DNA of 35,633 bases from Planctomycetota bacterium (GTDB taxonomy: Bacteria > Planctomycetota > Planctomycetia > Gemmatales > Gemmataceae), in the NCBI GenBank assembly GCA_009920765.1, contig RFZJ01000039.1:1-35633 (forward strand), read 5' to 3'. Below are positions 6,110 through 14,792 of the stretch, piece after piece. The notes beneath the pieces are model-generated. The model had not been told where the DNA came from. It saw nothing but the letters and a program-made list of their open reading frames with translations, and searched no databases. A program made the translations under genes and the position numbers. Each line of letters opens with the position of its first letter. Position 1 is the first letter of the stretch.

Positions 6110-8716
6110 TTACTTAGAGTTAAAAAGGTTGCTACCAATAATCAGTGAGATCAAATCCCCAAGCTTATCATCATGCTGCCTAAGCTGGGATGTCAAGCCA
6201 TCAATGTCTGCACGGTCAGCAAAAGAAAGCGGCCTGCCCAGGGCATATGCGGTAAGCTTATGCACCATCGCCCGGGCAAATTGATCTTGCCGGTCTGTCA
6301 AAATATATCGCTTTACCCCATCGATCCCGGCAAGCTTCTGGTGATTAAACAATTCAGACGTGGCATCAACGGGCTTATTATTAATGCTGGCCCGGAAGAT
6401 TCCCAGTGCATCATAATTTTCGAAAGCAATACCCCAAGGATCGATCTTGGCATGGCACGAAATACAGGCAGCCTTGTTCCGGTGATCTGCGATGCGTTCT
6501 TTCAAGGTCATTTTTAGAATCTCCGGATTGGTCAGGTCGACTTCCGGCACATTCGGTGGCGGTGGTGGTGGTGGGTCGTGCAGGATGCGCTTCAACATCC
6601 AGACACCACGTTTAAGGGGATTAGAATCCTTGCCATCAGAGTTCATTGCAAGGATCGCAGCACCAGTCAAAATACCGCCCCGATTCATCTGGACAGCGAT
6701 TGGTACCTTGCGAAAATGAGGGCCGTAAACCTTCGGAATTCCGTAGTGTGCGGCCAGCTTTTCGTTGACCACTGCGTAATCAGAATGAATGAAATCCATG
6801 ATGCTGCGGTTTTGCCTGAGAACTTCATCAAAGAAGGCAATAGGCTCTTCTTGAATTGCATCCTTCAATGGGGGGGGTATATGAGTCACACTGTTTAACC
6901 CATCCAAGCCCAGCCATTGCTCAACAAAATTCTGCGAGAACCTTTTCGAACGCGGGTCTGCAAGCATGCGTTTAACCTGCCCTGCAAGCACATCAGGTTT
7001 TCTCAACTTACCCTGCCCTGCAAGTTTCAATAGTTCCTCATCAGGAATACTGGACCACAGAAACACAGAAAGCCTGCTGGCCAGTTCCACCTCGCTGATG
7101 CTTGCAGATTTGCTCTTATCGGCCGAAACCCTTTGAGTCAGATAAAGAAACTCAGGCGAAGCCAGAGCAGTTGCCAGCACCTCAACCATTGCATCTTCAA
7201 AAGTTGAAAATCCGGGTCGGTACTTCGCAAACAGGCCCATGAACTGATCGACTTCCTGCGAGGTTACAGGGCGACGCCAGGCGCGTGCCAGGAATCGATT
7301 CAGCACTTCACGGCCATAGATGTTTTCATCCGACTTGCTGGCACTTTCGATGAAAATATTGGTATGAGTTTTTGGTGGCCATTGCTCGTAGAACGGGGCG
7401 CTGATTTCGATGTAATCGATCAGAACACTAAGCCGGTCTTCCCCTTTGGACGCATTAGACACATTTTGAATGTGCAAAAACTCGTCTCTTCTTGGATATG
7501 TTGTGGTGAGTTTCCTAAACGGATTGCGCTGGATATCGCCCAGCGGAATATCAAAGTGAATAAATTGTGGGTTGTCGGCAGAAGAGGTAACCGGGATGTC
7601 TCGCTGGCTGATTACCTGGGAGAAATTGGCATCGTTACTGGTGTGGGCACTAAGCATCAAACGCAGGCTTGCAAATTCATCAGGGTTCATGTTCGAGCGA
7701 TTTGCCCGAATACGAACCCGCATGACACCTTCATCGGGAAGAAAACGATCCAAATCCAGTTTCAGCTCGCTGGAGGATGGCAGAACCATCACAACGGGTG
7801 AAACGGCAGGGGTTTGTCCAACAACAGCACCCGCCTTGGGTGCAAACTTTACTGCAGGAAAAGGGATACTCTCGCCTGTCTGCTGATCAAGTAGCTGCTG
7901 CTGATTCTTTGGGCTTTTTGCATTCTTTTTACCCTTTACAGCTTCTTTGGTATCTTTTTTAGCTGCTGCCTTTTCCATCTCCTTTTCCATCGAGATGATA
8001 TAGGTGACAGCTTCGGGACTGCGATCACCGCTTACGGTGGCTCGCTTGAGGGCTTTCAATGCGATTTCACGATAGGTCTCAAACTGCATGGCTGAAATCT
8101 GCAGCAACTCCGAACTGTTCTTGAAACCATCTTCAGTCACGCTTTCAGGGGGCAGCTTGTTCGCCAGGGAATAGGGCAAGCCAAGCAGATCCTGCAGGGC
8201 GTAATCATACTCATACTTCGTCAAGCGACGAAAAGACGAATGATCCTTGGTGTTGCGACGAATGAGAGATGCCTTATTGAGTTCCTCGCCAAGCCAATCA
8301 ACCATGCTGCCACGATCCGTTTCAGCGAGTGCGTAGCCCGGTTCATTCTCGGGAGGCATTTCGGAATTGCTTACCGCATTATAAAGCTCGCGCCAGCGTT
8401 CGACATCGGGGCCGGCCAGCAAATCAGGATTCAATTGATCAATACGAAGCCTGCCTTCCGACTTCTTGGGACCATGGCAGTTGATACAACTCTTTTTAAG
8501 AATCGGCATTACCGACTTCTGAAAGTAAGCAAGGTTTGCTTTTGGGATCTCATCGGTAGCCTTCGCTGTTACCTTGGTCTCTTTCAAGAATCTGGATTTT
8601 GTGCGCCCCTGTTCTTTGGCAGCTTCCAAACTGATGGGAATCACCTGACCATCCGCTGATAGAATCGTGGATACGCTGACAAGTACAAGCAAAAAGGCAA
8701 TCTTTAAAGGCTTCAT
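6110..8716 (-). CDS. PSCyt/DUF1587-DUF1592-DUF1588-DUF1585 cytochrome-like protein (first copy)
   Basis: This is a large exported protein of 868 residues from ATG 8716, where a good signal peptide (KIAFLLVLVSVSTILSADG) begins. ATG 8749 or TTG 8791 would add an unlikely leader. The N-terminal planctomycete cytochrome domain has a haem c motif CINCH (77-81). The usual order then follows: DUF1587 (FRRLTKYEYDYALQDLLGL), a carbohydrate-binding-like middle, DUF1592 (RFLARAWRRPVTSQEVDQF), DUF1588 (GGILTGAAILAMNS; PPPPPPPNVPEVD; second haem motif CISCH, 751-755) and DUF1585 at the C-terminus. A Lys/Ala/Gln-rich low-complexity insert lies at about 260-290, and a run of eight Gs encodes part of a Pro-Pro-Pro (6870-6877). 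Function is unknown; redox or sugar-binding roles are proposed for the family. It is co-transcribed with the DUF1552 gene. Confidence 0.92.
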   Translation of the reverse strand: MKPLKIAFLLVLVSVSTILSADGQVIPISLEAAKEQGRTKSRFLKETKVTAKATDEIPKANLAYFQKSVMPILKKSCINCHGPKKSEGRLRIDQLNPDLLAGPDVERWRELYNAVSNSEMPPENEPGYALAETDRGSMVDWLGEELNKASLIRRNTKDHSSFRRLTKYEYDYALQDLLGLPYSLANKLPPESVTEDGFKNSSELLQISAMQFETYREIALKALKRATVSGDRSPEAVTYIISMEKEMEKAAAKKDTKEAVKGKKNAKSPKNQQQLLDQQTGESIPFPAVKFAPKAGAVVGQTPAVSPVVMVLPSSSELKLDLDRFLPDEGVMRVRIRANRSNMNPDEFASLRLMLSAHTSNDANFSQVISQRDIPVTSSADNPQFIHFDIPLGDIQRNPFRKLTTTYPRRDEFLHIQNVSNASKGEDRLSVLIDYIEISAPFYEQWPPKTHTNIFIESASKSDENIYGREVLNRFLARAWRRPVTSQEVDQFMGLFAKYRPGFSTFEDAMVEVLATALASPEFLYLTQRVSADKSKSASISEVELASRLSVFLWSSIPDEELLKLAGQGKLRKPDVLAGQVKRMLADPRSKRFSQNFVEQWLGLDGLNSVTHIPPPLKDAIQEEPIAFFDEVLRQNRSIMDFIHSDYAVVNEKLAAHYGIPKVYGPHFRKVPIAVQMNRGGILTGAAILAMNSDGKDSNPLKRGVWMLKRILHDPPPPPPPNVPEVDLTNPEILKMTLKERIADHRNKAACISCHAKIDPWGIAFENYDALGIFRASINNKPVDATSELFNHQKLAGIDGVKRYILTDRQDQFARAMVHKLTAYALGRPLSFADRADIDGLTSQLRQHDDKLGDLISLIIGSNLFNSK

Positions 8717-8971
8717 AGGCGGTTTTTCGTTCTTAGCCAGCTTCGGCATGCGTATCGATTGCAAAGTCGAACGGATAAGTCTGATAATCAATTAATACGA
8801 GGGAATAACACTTTAAGATTATTCTCATTTTCCTTGGAAGTAAAGGCTAATTCCCCAGACATTCATGTAAAAGTGTTCCGAAAATACGGGCTGGATGAGG
8901 ATTCGCCTATCGCTGCGAACCATGGGAAGTATCTTTGTGTATTTAATATTCATGAATCTTTTAGAGATGCC

Positions 8972-10537
8972 TCAATAGCCGGTGTTCTTTAATGCGGAAT
9001 CGCCCAGGCGCTCACGCAACTGCGCAAGATACAGACTGGCAGGGGTTACAGGTTTGCTTACAGAAAAAAACGCATCCTTGCTGAAGGTTTTATGTTGTTC
9101 GCCCGTGCATCCAATCGCCAGATTTAATGCGCCTGGAGGCATTTGTATCTGAAGATATTTAACAGTGCAATTCCAAGCGATACCCCAACCGATGGCCCAA
9201 CCATGTCCGGAACCAGAGCTTTGACGGTTGATGAGATCTATTCTGCCATCAGGAATATTGCAAGAATCAAGCAACAGACCAGTGGACCAATGCATGTGCG
9301 GTTGGATGCTACCCTTGCCCTCGAAAGTACAATTAAGCACCACATTCAAAGTGGCAGCCTGATTCAGCGTGGCAACATAGAACCCGCCCAGACCATGGGA
9401 AGTACAGCGATCCACAAGTACTTGTGAACCCCTGATGGAAATATCCGCGGGATACCCCGCACCCTTTTCCACAGTTGAATCATGATAAGAATGCGCCCCA
9501 GTAATGGTGATGCGCCTGCAACCACCCCACACCTGAACATTATTAAGCGTCTCCCGCATGATAATATCCCTAACCCAGCAATCTTCACTATCACCCTTGA
9601 GCGCAATGGAGATGTTTTTGCCCGACTTCAGGTCGCCTTTGTGGGGTGGCGAAATTATCTGCAGTGATTCGATTCCACATTGGCTCAGACGCTTGCCCGC
9701 TGGGGTTTTTATCACCACTGCAACTTCTTTGCCTTGCAACTGGGCATCAATCGTATCAGTAAGCGGAACATCCAGCGTGATGCGTTTCCCTTCGATCGAT
9801 TTTACAGCCCGATGAACTACCATCTCTGAATCTTCCTTGATCCATGTCTGCGGGATATCTGGCTGGCCTTTCCGCTTTCTCACGAGCTTGTCCATACCCA
9901 TAAAGGCGATCCACTTCCCCGTTCTCTGCCATCGAATACGAATGGGATCGCCAACAGCCAAGCCCTTGGCATCTTTCACCGAAAAACTCTGCGCCCCTGC
10001 GGGAACATATGCATCTGAAATAGGGTACGAATTTGCAAGGGTTACTTTCGGGTAGGATAGATCAGGGCCCTCAATGATGAATGCTGTATGCGGTTCGCCC
10101 GTCATCTTGATCAAAGTTCCATCTTTGCCCGAGCCCGAACCCCGCAATACCACACCTTCTTGCGAAATGATGATCGTCTTCGAACACAAGAAAGTTCCAG
10201 GCTTTAGTAACACCGCACCACGAAAGCCCTTCTCCAAGGGTAACGCCGAAACCTCGGCTATCGCAGTCTGAATCGCAATCGAGTCATCACCCCCCGATGG
10301 CGCAAGTTCATTTTTAACCTGCACGGCTGGAATCGCAACGCCCCCTCCCATGTAGCCTGCGTAAGAAAAATCAACAATGCGATCACCCTTGGGGGTGGTC
10401 TTGTATTCAAGTTTGCCAGTCGAACCAGTAGCGACCCATTGGCTTTCAAGTATTTCAGAATTAGGCTTATCTGCTGAATAAGAAACCAGTGGCGCCAAAA
10501 GCACAATAAGCATGACTGACGTGCTTGTTTTAATCAT
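8972..10537 (-). CDS. secreted pectate-lyase-like right-handed beta-helix protein
   Basis: The protein (521 residues from ATG 10537) starts with a signal peptide (MIKTSTSVMLIVLLAPLVSYS). The opening DFSYAGYMGGGVAIP and SGGDDSIAIQTAIAEVSALP, then GAVLLKPGTFLCSKTIIIS and GVVLRGSGSG, are the hallmarks of the pectate lyase superfamily 3 / beta-helix fold. Repeating short strands follow (VRDIIMRETLNNVQVWGGCRRITITGAHSYHD in two rungs; VDRCTSHGLGG; LNCTFEGKG). Such proteins include polysaccharide lyases and epimerases. I cannot point to a defined catalytic residue, so the exact reaction is open. It begins 13 bases after the tandem SASA gene ends, which suggests one operon. Its substrate is probably an acidic or acetylated polysaccharide attacked together with the neighbouring esterases. 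Confidence 0.82.
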   Translation of the reverse strand: MIKTSTSVMLIVLLAPLVSYSADKPNSEILESQWVATGSTGKLEYKTTPKGDRIVDFSYAGYMGGGVAIPAVQVKNELAPSGGDDSIAIQTAIAEVSALPLEKGFRGAVLLKPGTFLCSKTIIISQEGVVLRGSGSGKDGTLIKMTGEPHTAFIIEGPDLSYPKVTLANSYPISDAYVPAGAQSFSVKDAKGLAVGDPIRIRWQRTGKWIAFMGMDKLVRKRKGQPDIPQTWIKEDSEMVVHRAVKSIEGKRITLDVPLTDTIDAQLQGKEVAVVIKTPAGKRLSQCGIESLQIISPPHKGDLKSGKNISIALKGDSEDCWVRDIIMRETLNNVQVWGGCRRITITGAHSYHDSTVEKGAGYPADISIRGSQVLVDRCTSHGLGGFYVATLNQAATLNVVLNCTFEGKGSIQPHMHWSTGLLLDSCNIPDGRIDLINRQSSGSGHGWAIGWGIAWNCTVKYLQIQMPPGALNLAIGCTGEQHKTFSKDAFFSVSKPVTPASLYLAQLRERLGDSALKNTGY

Positions 10538-10550
10538 GGCAAGAATTCCA

Positions 10551-12218
10551 TTACTTTTGTTTAAGGAAACTTTGGGCGAGCAATTCCCCCAACTGAACAA
10601 TGCCCGCAGTCGTTATCACCAACTTCTCTTCCTGCTTGGGAAGATCAAATGCCTTGATGTGAATAAAGGCAGGATCTGCAGATGCGATTGCAGCAAGATT
10701 TGCAGTGATATCAATGGTATTAAGGCCCTTCTCATCTGTAGGCTGCTGTTGACTGACATACCATTTAAGCGAAGGCAACGACAAATCCTGCCGACTCTTT
10801 ACAATCGTGGATTGCAGCCATTTTGCAGCTTCTCTACGGTATTGCCCCATGGACATTTCGTTTTCACCCACATGATAAAAAATGCCTGCGAGTTCCACCT
10901 GATGCCCTTTAGCCTGAAGCTCCTTGATGGAATCTTGAATGAAGGCAATAAACTTCGGATAGAGGTTAAGCTCTTTCGCTTCTGTCCCCTGCGGAGTCCA
11001 ATCGTTCATCTGCGAACCACTATGGGTGAACTTGGCGATGGCGATGTTGCCAGATACTTTGCCTTGTAATGTTTTTCCGAAACCAAGTTCAGGGCCGAAG
11101 GTGCCATAAAACCCAGCAGGGCCCAAAGGTTCCCAGCCATCAGAAATCTTATAGCCACCACCAATGCTGTATCTGTAGGCTATTTTTGCATTGTCATTCG
11201 CCAGCGACTCTTGACCACCAAGCGCCTGAAGTTCCTGGGTAAAGGCCCGTTCGCCTTCCATGTTGCGATGCCCTGCAAGCACAAACAGCTTCACCGCGCT
11301 TCCTTTTTCATACGGCCAAACCTTGAGTGGCCGGGCAATGTTTGTGTTTATTCCGATCGTTTTCAAATAGGCATCAGCGTAATTAACGCCATGTTCAAGC
11401 TGGCCCAAGGTTCCATAATGGTAATGCAATCCTGCGCCGCCACCAATTTCAACCGCATCATGTGAGGTGGGAATATACTGCGCCAATGGATCCATTTCAG
11501 TGACGAACTTCTGCCCCGCCCTGATGGCATACATGTTAGCACGATTGTCCATGCCCCAAACCGTCTTGGTGCAAAGCTCGCCGATGTAGAATTTCAACTT
11601 TGGTGTCTTGAGGTCGCTACGCCATTTGGCAATAAAGTTCTGCAGGTTTTTACCATAGTTCGGTTTGAACTCTTTGCTGAACATATCGTTTTCACCCTGA
11701 TGCCACATAAAGCCTTCGATGCGATAAGGCACTTTCATCTTGTCCAATTCCGCCAAGGATGACTGGATCAATTGCAATGCCAGCGGATAAAGTTTAAAGC
11801 CGCTGGGATCATCTGGATTCCAATCGCCACCCAAGGTAGTTCCACCAGCAGCACACTTGATGATGGCAATGGGCGCCTTGATTTCTTGGGAGACTTTCCT
11901 GGCAAAGCTAAGTTCGGGGCCAACCACATTATCAATCGGCTTCAATGCAACCCACCCATTGGATGCAACCTTTTTTTCTCGACCGATGTTGTATGAAAAT
12001 AGAACTTTCTCCTGGGGCATTTCCAATCCAGCAAAGGGCGGGAATCTCTTGATATCCTTCACTTTTGAATCTGAACCCACCATGTTGGATTGGCCTGCAA
12101 AGATAAAAACACGCATGGTCTTATCATCTTTATCTTTTTCCTGAGCCATTAACGAAGCATTTACCCCAACCAGCAAAAGACATGCAAAAGCCATCAAAAG
12201 CAGGAAGTTCTTGATCAT
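10551..12218 (-). CDS. tandem SASA (sialate O-acetylesterase-like) protein, second domain degenerate
   Basis: The protein (555 residues from ATG 12218) has a signal peptide (IKNFLLLMAFACLLLVGV) and two copies of the SASA/DUF303 SGNH-type esterase domain. Domain 1 (about 35-290) has GQSNM with catalytic Ser 44 and MWHQGEND (171-178). It also has a His in GAGLHYHYG (about 265). Domain 2 (about 308-550) aligns in layout, but GQSNM is GHRNM (316-320), WHQGEND is FYHVGENEM (447-455), and the C-terminal region that usually has His before the TAG turn reads VITTAG. Domain 2 therefore lacks Ser and probably His, and is likely non-catalytic. The first domain should remove acetyl groups from polysaccharides. 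A GAGG ribosome site precedes the ATG, and a terminator for the preceding gene lies just upstream. The beta-helix gene follows by 13 bases. Confidence 0.88.
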   Translation of the reverse strand: MIKNFLLLMAFACLLLVGVNASLMAQEKDKDDKTMRVFIFAGQSNMVGSDSKVKDIKRFPPFAGLEMPQEKVLFSYNIGREKKVASNGWVALKPIDNVVGPELSFARKVSQEIKAPIAIIKCAAGGTTLGGDWNPDDPSGFKLYPLALQLIQSSLAELDKMKVPYRIEGFMWHQGENDMFSKEFKPNYGKNLQNFIAKWRSDLKTPKLKFYIGELCTKTVWGMDNRANMYAIRAGQKFVTEMDPLAQYIPTSHDAVEIGGGAGLHYHYGTLGQLEHGVNYADAYLKTIGINTNIARPLKVWPYEKGSAVKLFVLAGHRNMEGERAFTQELQALGGQESLANDNAKIAYRYSIGGGYKISDGWEPLGPAGFYGTFGPELGFGKTLQGKVSGNIAIAKFTHSGSQMNDWTPQGTEAKELNLYPKFIAFIQDSIKELQAKGHQVELAGIFYHVGENEMSMGQYRREAAKWLQSTIVKSRQDLSLPSLKWYVSQQQPTDEKGLNTIDITANLAAIASADPAFIHIKAFDLPKQEEKLVITTAGIVQLGELLAQSFLKQK

Positions 12219-12267
12219 CAGGGGCCTCGCGTTGAAAAAATGAGTTTCAAGTTCCAGAAGGTTCATC

Positions 12268-12320
12268 AAAAAATTCACCCACCCACAGTGCGAATAAAAT
12301 AAGCCCTGTGGGTGGGTGAA
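12268..12320 (-). terminator. rho-independent terminator of the Fes-like esterase gene
   Basis: A perfect 15-bp inverted repeat, TTCACCCACCCACAG (12274-12288) and CTGTGGGTGGGTGAA (12306-12320), has a 17-base loop. Read on the minus strand it is followed directly by six Ts (12273-12268). It starts 16 bases after the stop codon at 12337 and precedes the start of the tandem SASA gene, so it separates two transcription units. Confidence 0.93.
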
Positions 12321-12336
12321 ATGATTTCAAAAACGA

Positions 12337-13449
12337 TTAACGGGTCTTGGGCTCATAACCCTTCCAAAGCCATTCAAGGGCGTCTGGAAGAATCTGGGGC
12401 CTAGCATTGCCGATTCCATGACCGGAATTTAAACAATAAAGATACTTATATTGATAACCTTTGGCCTTCAATACGATTGCCATGCGATTATTCGCCTCCA
12501 CCCAGTCATGCATGCCATCACGCATGACATTGGGGTTTAAAAGATCCCGGTCGCCAACCGCCATGTATAGGCGGATGGGTTTCGGTTCACTATTAGGAAT
12601 CAGCTTGTCATGGAAATCCCAGGCGCCACCAGGTGTTTCGGGGTTGAAGGGCCACTGTTGATTGACAAAAGTTCCCGAAGAACTCGTGCCCATAGTCGCA
12701 CGACCATCAGGGTCGCTGGTGATTTTCACCTTGTAATTCTTTTCCACAAGTGGAAGAACTTCGTTCTGGATGAACTCTGCAAAGAGACCGGACATGGTAT
12801 CATATTCCTTGCCCCTTTCATGGCCCTGGGCATCACCACCACCATTGGCAATCATGACTGCAATCAATGCGGGAATGCGCTTTTGGGCGATAAGGTTATC
12901 AAGAATTCGGGGAAGGCCCATATCTGGCTTGCCAAAACCGGGGCCATCATGGGTGACGAGCAAAGGTGCTGCGGTGCCGGGTACATACTGGGCCGGAATA
13001 TACACCGTAATCGTGCGTTTATAATCGATGTTATGGGTTTCTACGATAAGAGTCTTTGGGTTCTTGGGATCGGGGGTACCGAAAACTTTACGGGCGATGC
13101 CGGGGTTGAAGAGCTTGCAATCTTTGGAATCCATCACAAATTGTTCTACTTTGCCCTGGGGTACGCCTGCTACAGCTTTGGTCTCGGGTGCGGCCACATA
13201 TTCAGGGCCAACGACAAAATCACCATTCGCATCTGCAGGAGGGTTGGCGCCCGGCTTACCATCAAAGCGGGTAAACTTCGGAGCACCCGGGGCATCGAAT
13301 GGCCGAGCTGGAACCCCTGGCCGTTCTTGTTTCTTGGGCGCCTCTTTTGCCCCTTTGGGTGCATCAGCACCTTGCAGACCGGTGGATTGAACCAGACCTG
13401 CCATCATAACAATAGGCAGAACGCGGAGAGTTGTAATTAAGTACTTCAT
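12337..13449 (-). CDS. exported Fes/enterochelin-esterase-like alpha/beta hydrolase, apparently shortened
   Basis: The protein (370 residues from ATG 13449, with AAGGA ribosome site) has a hydrophobic signal at 1-29, then a Lys/Pro/Ala-rich linker to about 75. An esterase domain of the PF00756 type follows: RTITVYIPAQYVPGTAAPLLV, HDGPGF, FIQNEVLPLVEKNY, nucleophile region MGTSSSGTF (253-261), acidic GDRDLLNPN (299-307) and His in LNSGHGIGNA (344). In relatives I remember, the nucleophile elbow GxSSGG is followed by a helix of roughly 20 residues before a segment like YSGTYVNQQWP. Here FVNQQWPFNP follows the elbow at once, which suggests an in-frame deletion between similar SSG/SG sequences. 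Activity is therefore uncertain. The gene has its own promoter/leader (shared with three other genes) and its own terminator. Confidence 0.82.
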   Translation of the reverse strand: MKYLITTLRVLPIVMMAGLVQSTGLQGADAPKGAKEAPKKQERPGVPARPFDAPGAPKFTRFDGKPGANPPADANGDFVVGPEYVAAPETKAVAGVPQGKVEQFVMDSKDCKLFNPGIARKVFGTPDPKNPKTLIVETHNIDYKRTITVYIPAQYVPGTAAPLLVTHDGPGFGKPDMGLPRILDNLIAQKRIPALIAVMIANGGGDAQGHERGKEYDTMSGLFAEFIQNEVLPLVEKNYKVKITSDPDGRATMGTSSSGTFVNQQWPFNPETPGGAWDFHDKLIPNSEPKPIRLYMAVGDRDLLNPNVMRDGMHDWVEANNRMAIVLKAKGYQYKYLYCLNSGHGIGNARPQILPDALEWLWKGYEPKTR

Positions 13450-13568
13450 GATTCCTTCTGTGTTAAATTGTTCCTTTGGGTTACCGCTACTTTTGGGCAA
13501 TTCACCAAAGTTATTGGGATGATATTTGACCTAGGTATTAATATCAATCATGCGGGCTTTCTCGTCCA
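13450..13568 (-). promoter_or_regulatory. shared promoter/leader, copy A (Fes-like esterase gene)
   Basis: On the minus strand TGGACG (13568-13563) is followed after 19 bases by TATTAATA (13543-13536). A leader of about 85 bases then runs to the ATG, containing ATCATCCCAATAACTTTGG and CAAAAGTAGCGGTAAC. The same arrangement, with clear sequence similarity, lies upstream of the genes starting at 16137, 17892 and 19540. The -35/-10-like boxes suggest a vegetative-type promoter. The conserved leader suggests an additional regulator or RNA-level control (inference). Confidence 0.6.
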
Positions 13569-13608
13569 TCATAATTTTTCGATCATTGCAATTTCTTTGA
13601 TAACAAAT

Positions 13609-13692
13609 GGGTCCGGTCTCTTTTACCCATAAACTTTAGAGCAACAATCTTTTCTTATTCCCACGAACACTAGCGAAAACGAGACCTGACCC
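13609..13692. repeat. REP/MITE-like element, copy 1
   Basis: This 84-base element has imperfect terminal inverted repeats: GGGTCCGGTCTCTTTT at the left end, and AAAACGAGACCTGACCC at the right end, whose complement is GGGTCAGGTCTCGTTTT. A second copy, about 85 percent identical by eye, lies in the same orientation at 14793-14877 on the other side of the SUMF1-fold gene. The element sits just 3' of that gene, followed by a T run on the plus strand. It looks like a non-coding mobile or REP-type palindrome and may also stop transcription. Confidence 0.7.
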
Positions 13693-13720
13693 TTTTTTAT
13701 ATTTATCACCTAAGCAGTAA

Positions 13721-14533
13721 CTATTTTGTCATCGCCAAGCGAAATCCAGAACCTTCATCCCGATCGGTCTGCGCCGCAAAGTATGCCCGGTAAGAAGAGC
13801 GAGCCCCTGATTTACCGTTGCCATAAGACCCGCCACGAAGAACACGACCTACGCCTTTTGCTGCCCCCATTGGATCCTTCGTCTTTCCCTTCGGGTAGGC
13901 CCCATACCAATCTTCACACCACTCGTAGACATTACCGTGCATATCGTATAAACCAAAAGCATTCGGCTTATAGCTCCCTACCACTATTGGTTTGTCTTTC
14001 TTTGAATCAGATACGTTCGCATCATTGGGGGTGAAATTTTCACCAAACGAATAAGCTGTACTTGTTCCCGCCCTGCATGCATATTCCCATTCTGCCTCTG
14101 TTGGCAACCTATAGCCACCACCCATCTTTTGATTCAACTTCTTGATGAACTCTTGACAGTCTATCCAAGAAACATCCGTTACAGGTAAATTTGGCCCTTT
14201 TATCTTACTTGGGTTATTCTCCATCACCGCTTCCCATTGCTCTTGCGTAACCTCATACCGCCCCATGTAATAATGCTTCGTAAGCACAACTTCGTGCTGC
14301 GTTTCATCATCCCTTCGCAAAGCTTCTGTTGCAGGCGATCCCATCACAAACTTACCTGCTGGAATTAACACCATTTCCAACTTTACACCTTTTCCAATAA
14401 CGGCGTAAACTTTTCTTAAGTCAGGTGAAATTTCGGCTACATCACGACTTTTATTCGTTTCCTTACTCTTGGCTGGGTTCGATAATGCACCCATCAAACT
14501 AAGCAACATTGCTATTCCTAGCACTCTTTTCAT
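13721..14533 (-). CDS. exported SUMF1/FGE-fold protein lacking the FGE active-site cysteines
   Basis: The protein (270 residues) has a signal peptide (KRVLGIAMLLSLMGALSNP) and a formylglycine-generating-enzyme-like (SUMF1) domain from about 50 to the end. Landmarks are MVLIPAGKFVMGSP (54-67), YYMGRYEVTQEQWEAVM, PVTDVSWIDCQEF, GGYRLPTEAEWEYACRAG (139-156), FGLYDMHGNVYEWCEDWYG and RVLRGGSYGNG to GFRLAM. In genuine FGEs two Cys lie in the RGGS...C...C.RYR stretch. Here that stretch reads RGGSYGNGKSGARSSYRAYF with no Cys. It is thus unlikely to activate sulfatases and belongs to the large non-FGE SUMF1 group (C-type-lectin-like fold, often ligand binding). Ribosome site AAGGTGAG precedes the ATG. 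The gene is flanked by two similar REP-like repeats. Confidence 0.87.
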   Translation of the reverse strand: MKRVLGIAMLLSLMGALSNPAKSKETNKSRDVAEISPDLRKVYAVIGKGVKLEMVLIPAGKFVMGSPATEALRRDDETQHEVVLTKHYYMGRYEVTQEQWEAVMENNPSKIKGPNLPVTDVSWIDCQEFIKKLNQKMGGGYRLPTEAEWEYACRAGTSTAYSFGENFTPNDANVSDSKKDKPIVVGSYKPNAFGLYDMHGNVYEWCEDWYGAYPKGKTKDPMGAAKGVGRVLRGGSYGNGKSGARSSYRAYFAAQTDRDEGSGFRLAMTK

Positions 14534-14648
14534 CTCTCACCTTTGAGGGCAAAGCAAGCCGAGCTGTATTGATCTGTGAGTAAGTTATTCCGGATTCTAT
14601 TTTAAGACATCCCATCAACATCAGGTATTCTGGGCCCGAATGCATTTT

Positions 14649-14776
14649 TATGCAAGCCTGAAACGCAAGCGAAGAGAGAGGTAATTACCAGTTCATTAAA
14701 TATCTTTTATTGCTTGGCCAACAGCAATGGATCAACATCCGCACCCATTAGGTGAAATCTTTTTCAGGCTTGTATG
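14649..14776. repeat. inverted-repeat-bounded intergenic element
   Basis: The gap 14534-14883 has no gene. It contains perfect arms CAAGCCTGAAA (14653-14663) and TTTCAGGCTTG (14762-14772), extendable with mismatches. The left arm continues as CGCAAGCGAAGAGAGAGG, which resembles, from memory, the GCCCGAAGCGCAAGCGAGG-type repeat scattered through planctomycete genomes. The element lies between the promoter region of the SUMF1-fold gene and REP-like copy 2. Confidence 0.45.
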
Positions 14777-14792
14777 AAAGGAGAAGCCAAAA

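Noticed and set aside
6553..6579. Triplet-like GGTGGT tract in the first PSCyt gene as a possible microsatellite
   Set aside because: It encodes the conserved poly-proline stretch of the DUF1588 region, which is also present in the second copy.
12610..13440. 276-codon plus-strand frame antisense to the Fes-like esterase
   Set aside because: It is long but overlaps a well-supported esterase gene with signal peptide, ribosome site and terminator; its own translation is not recognisable and is Cys/His/Gly-rich in the manner of antisense frames.
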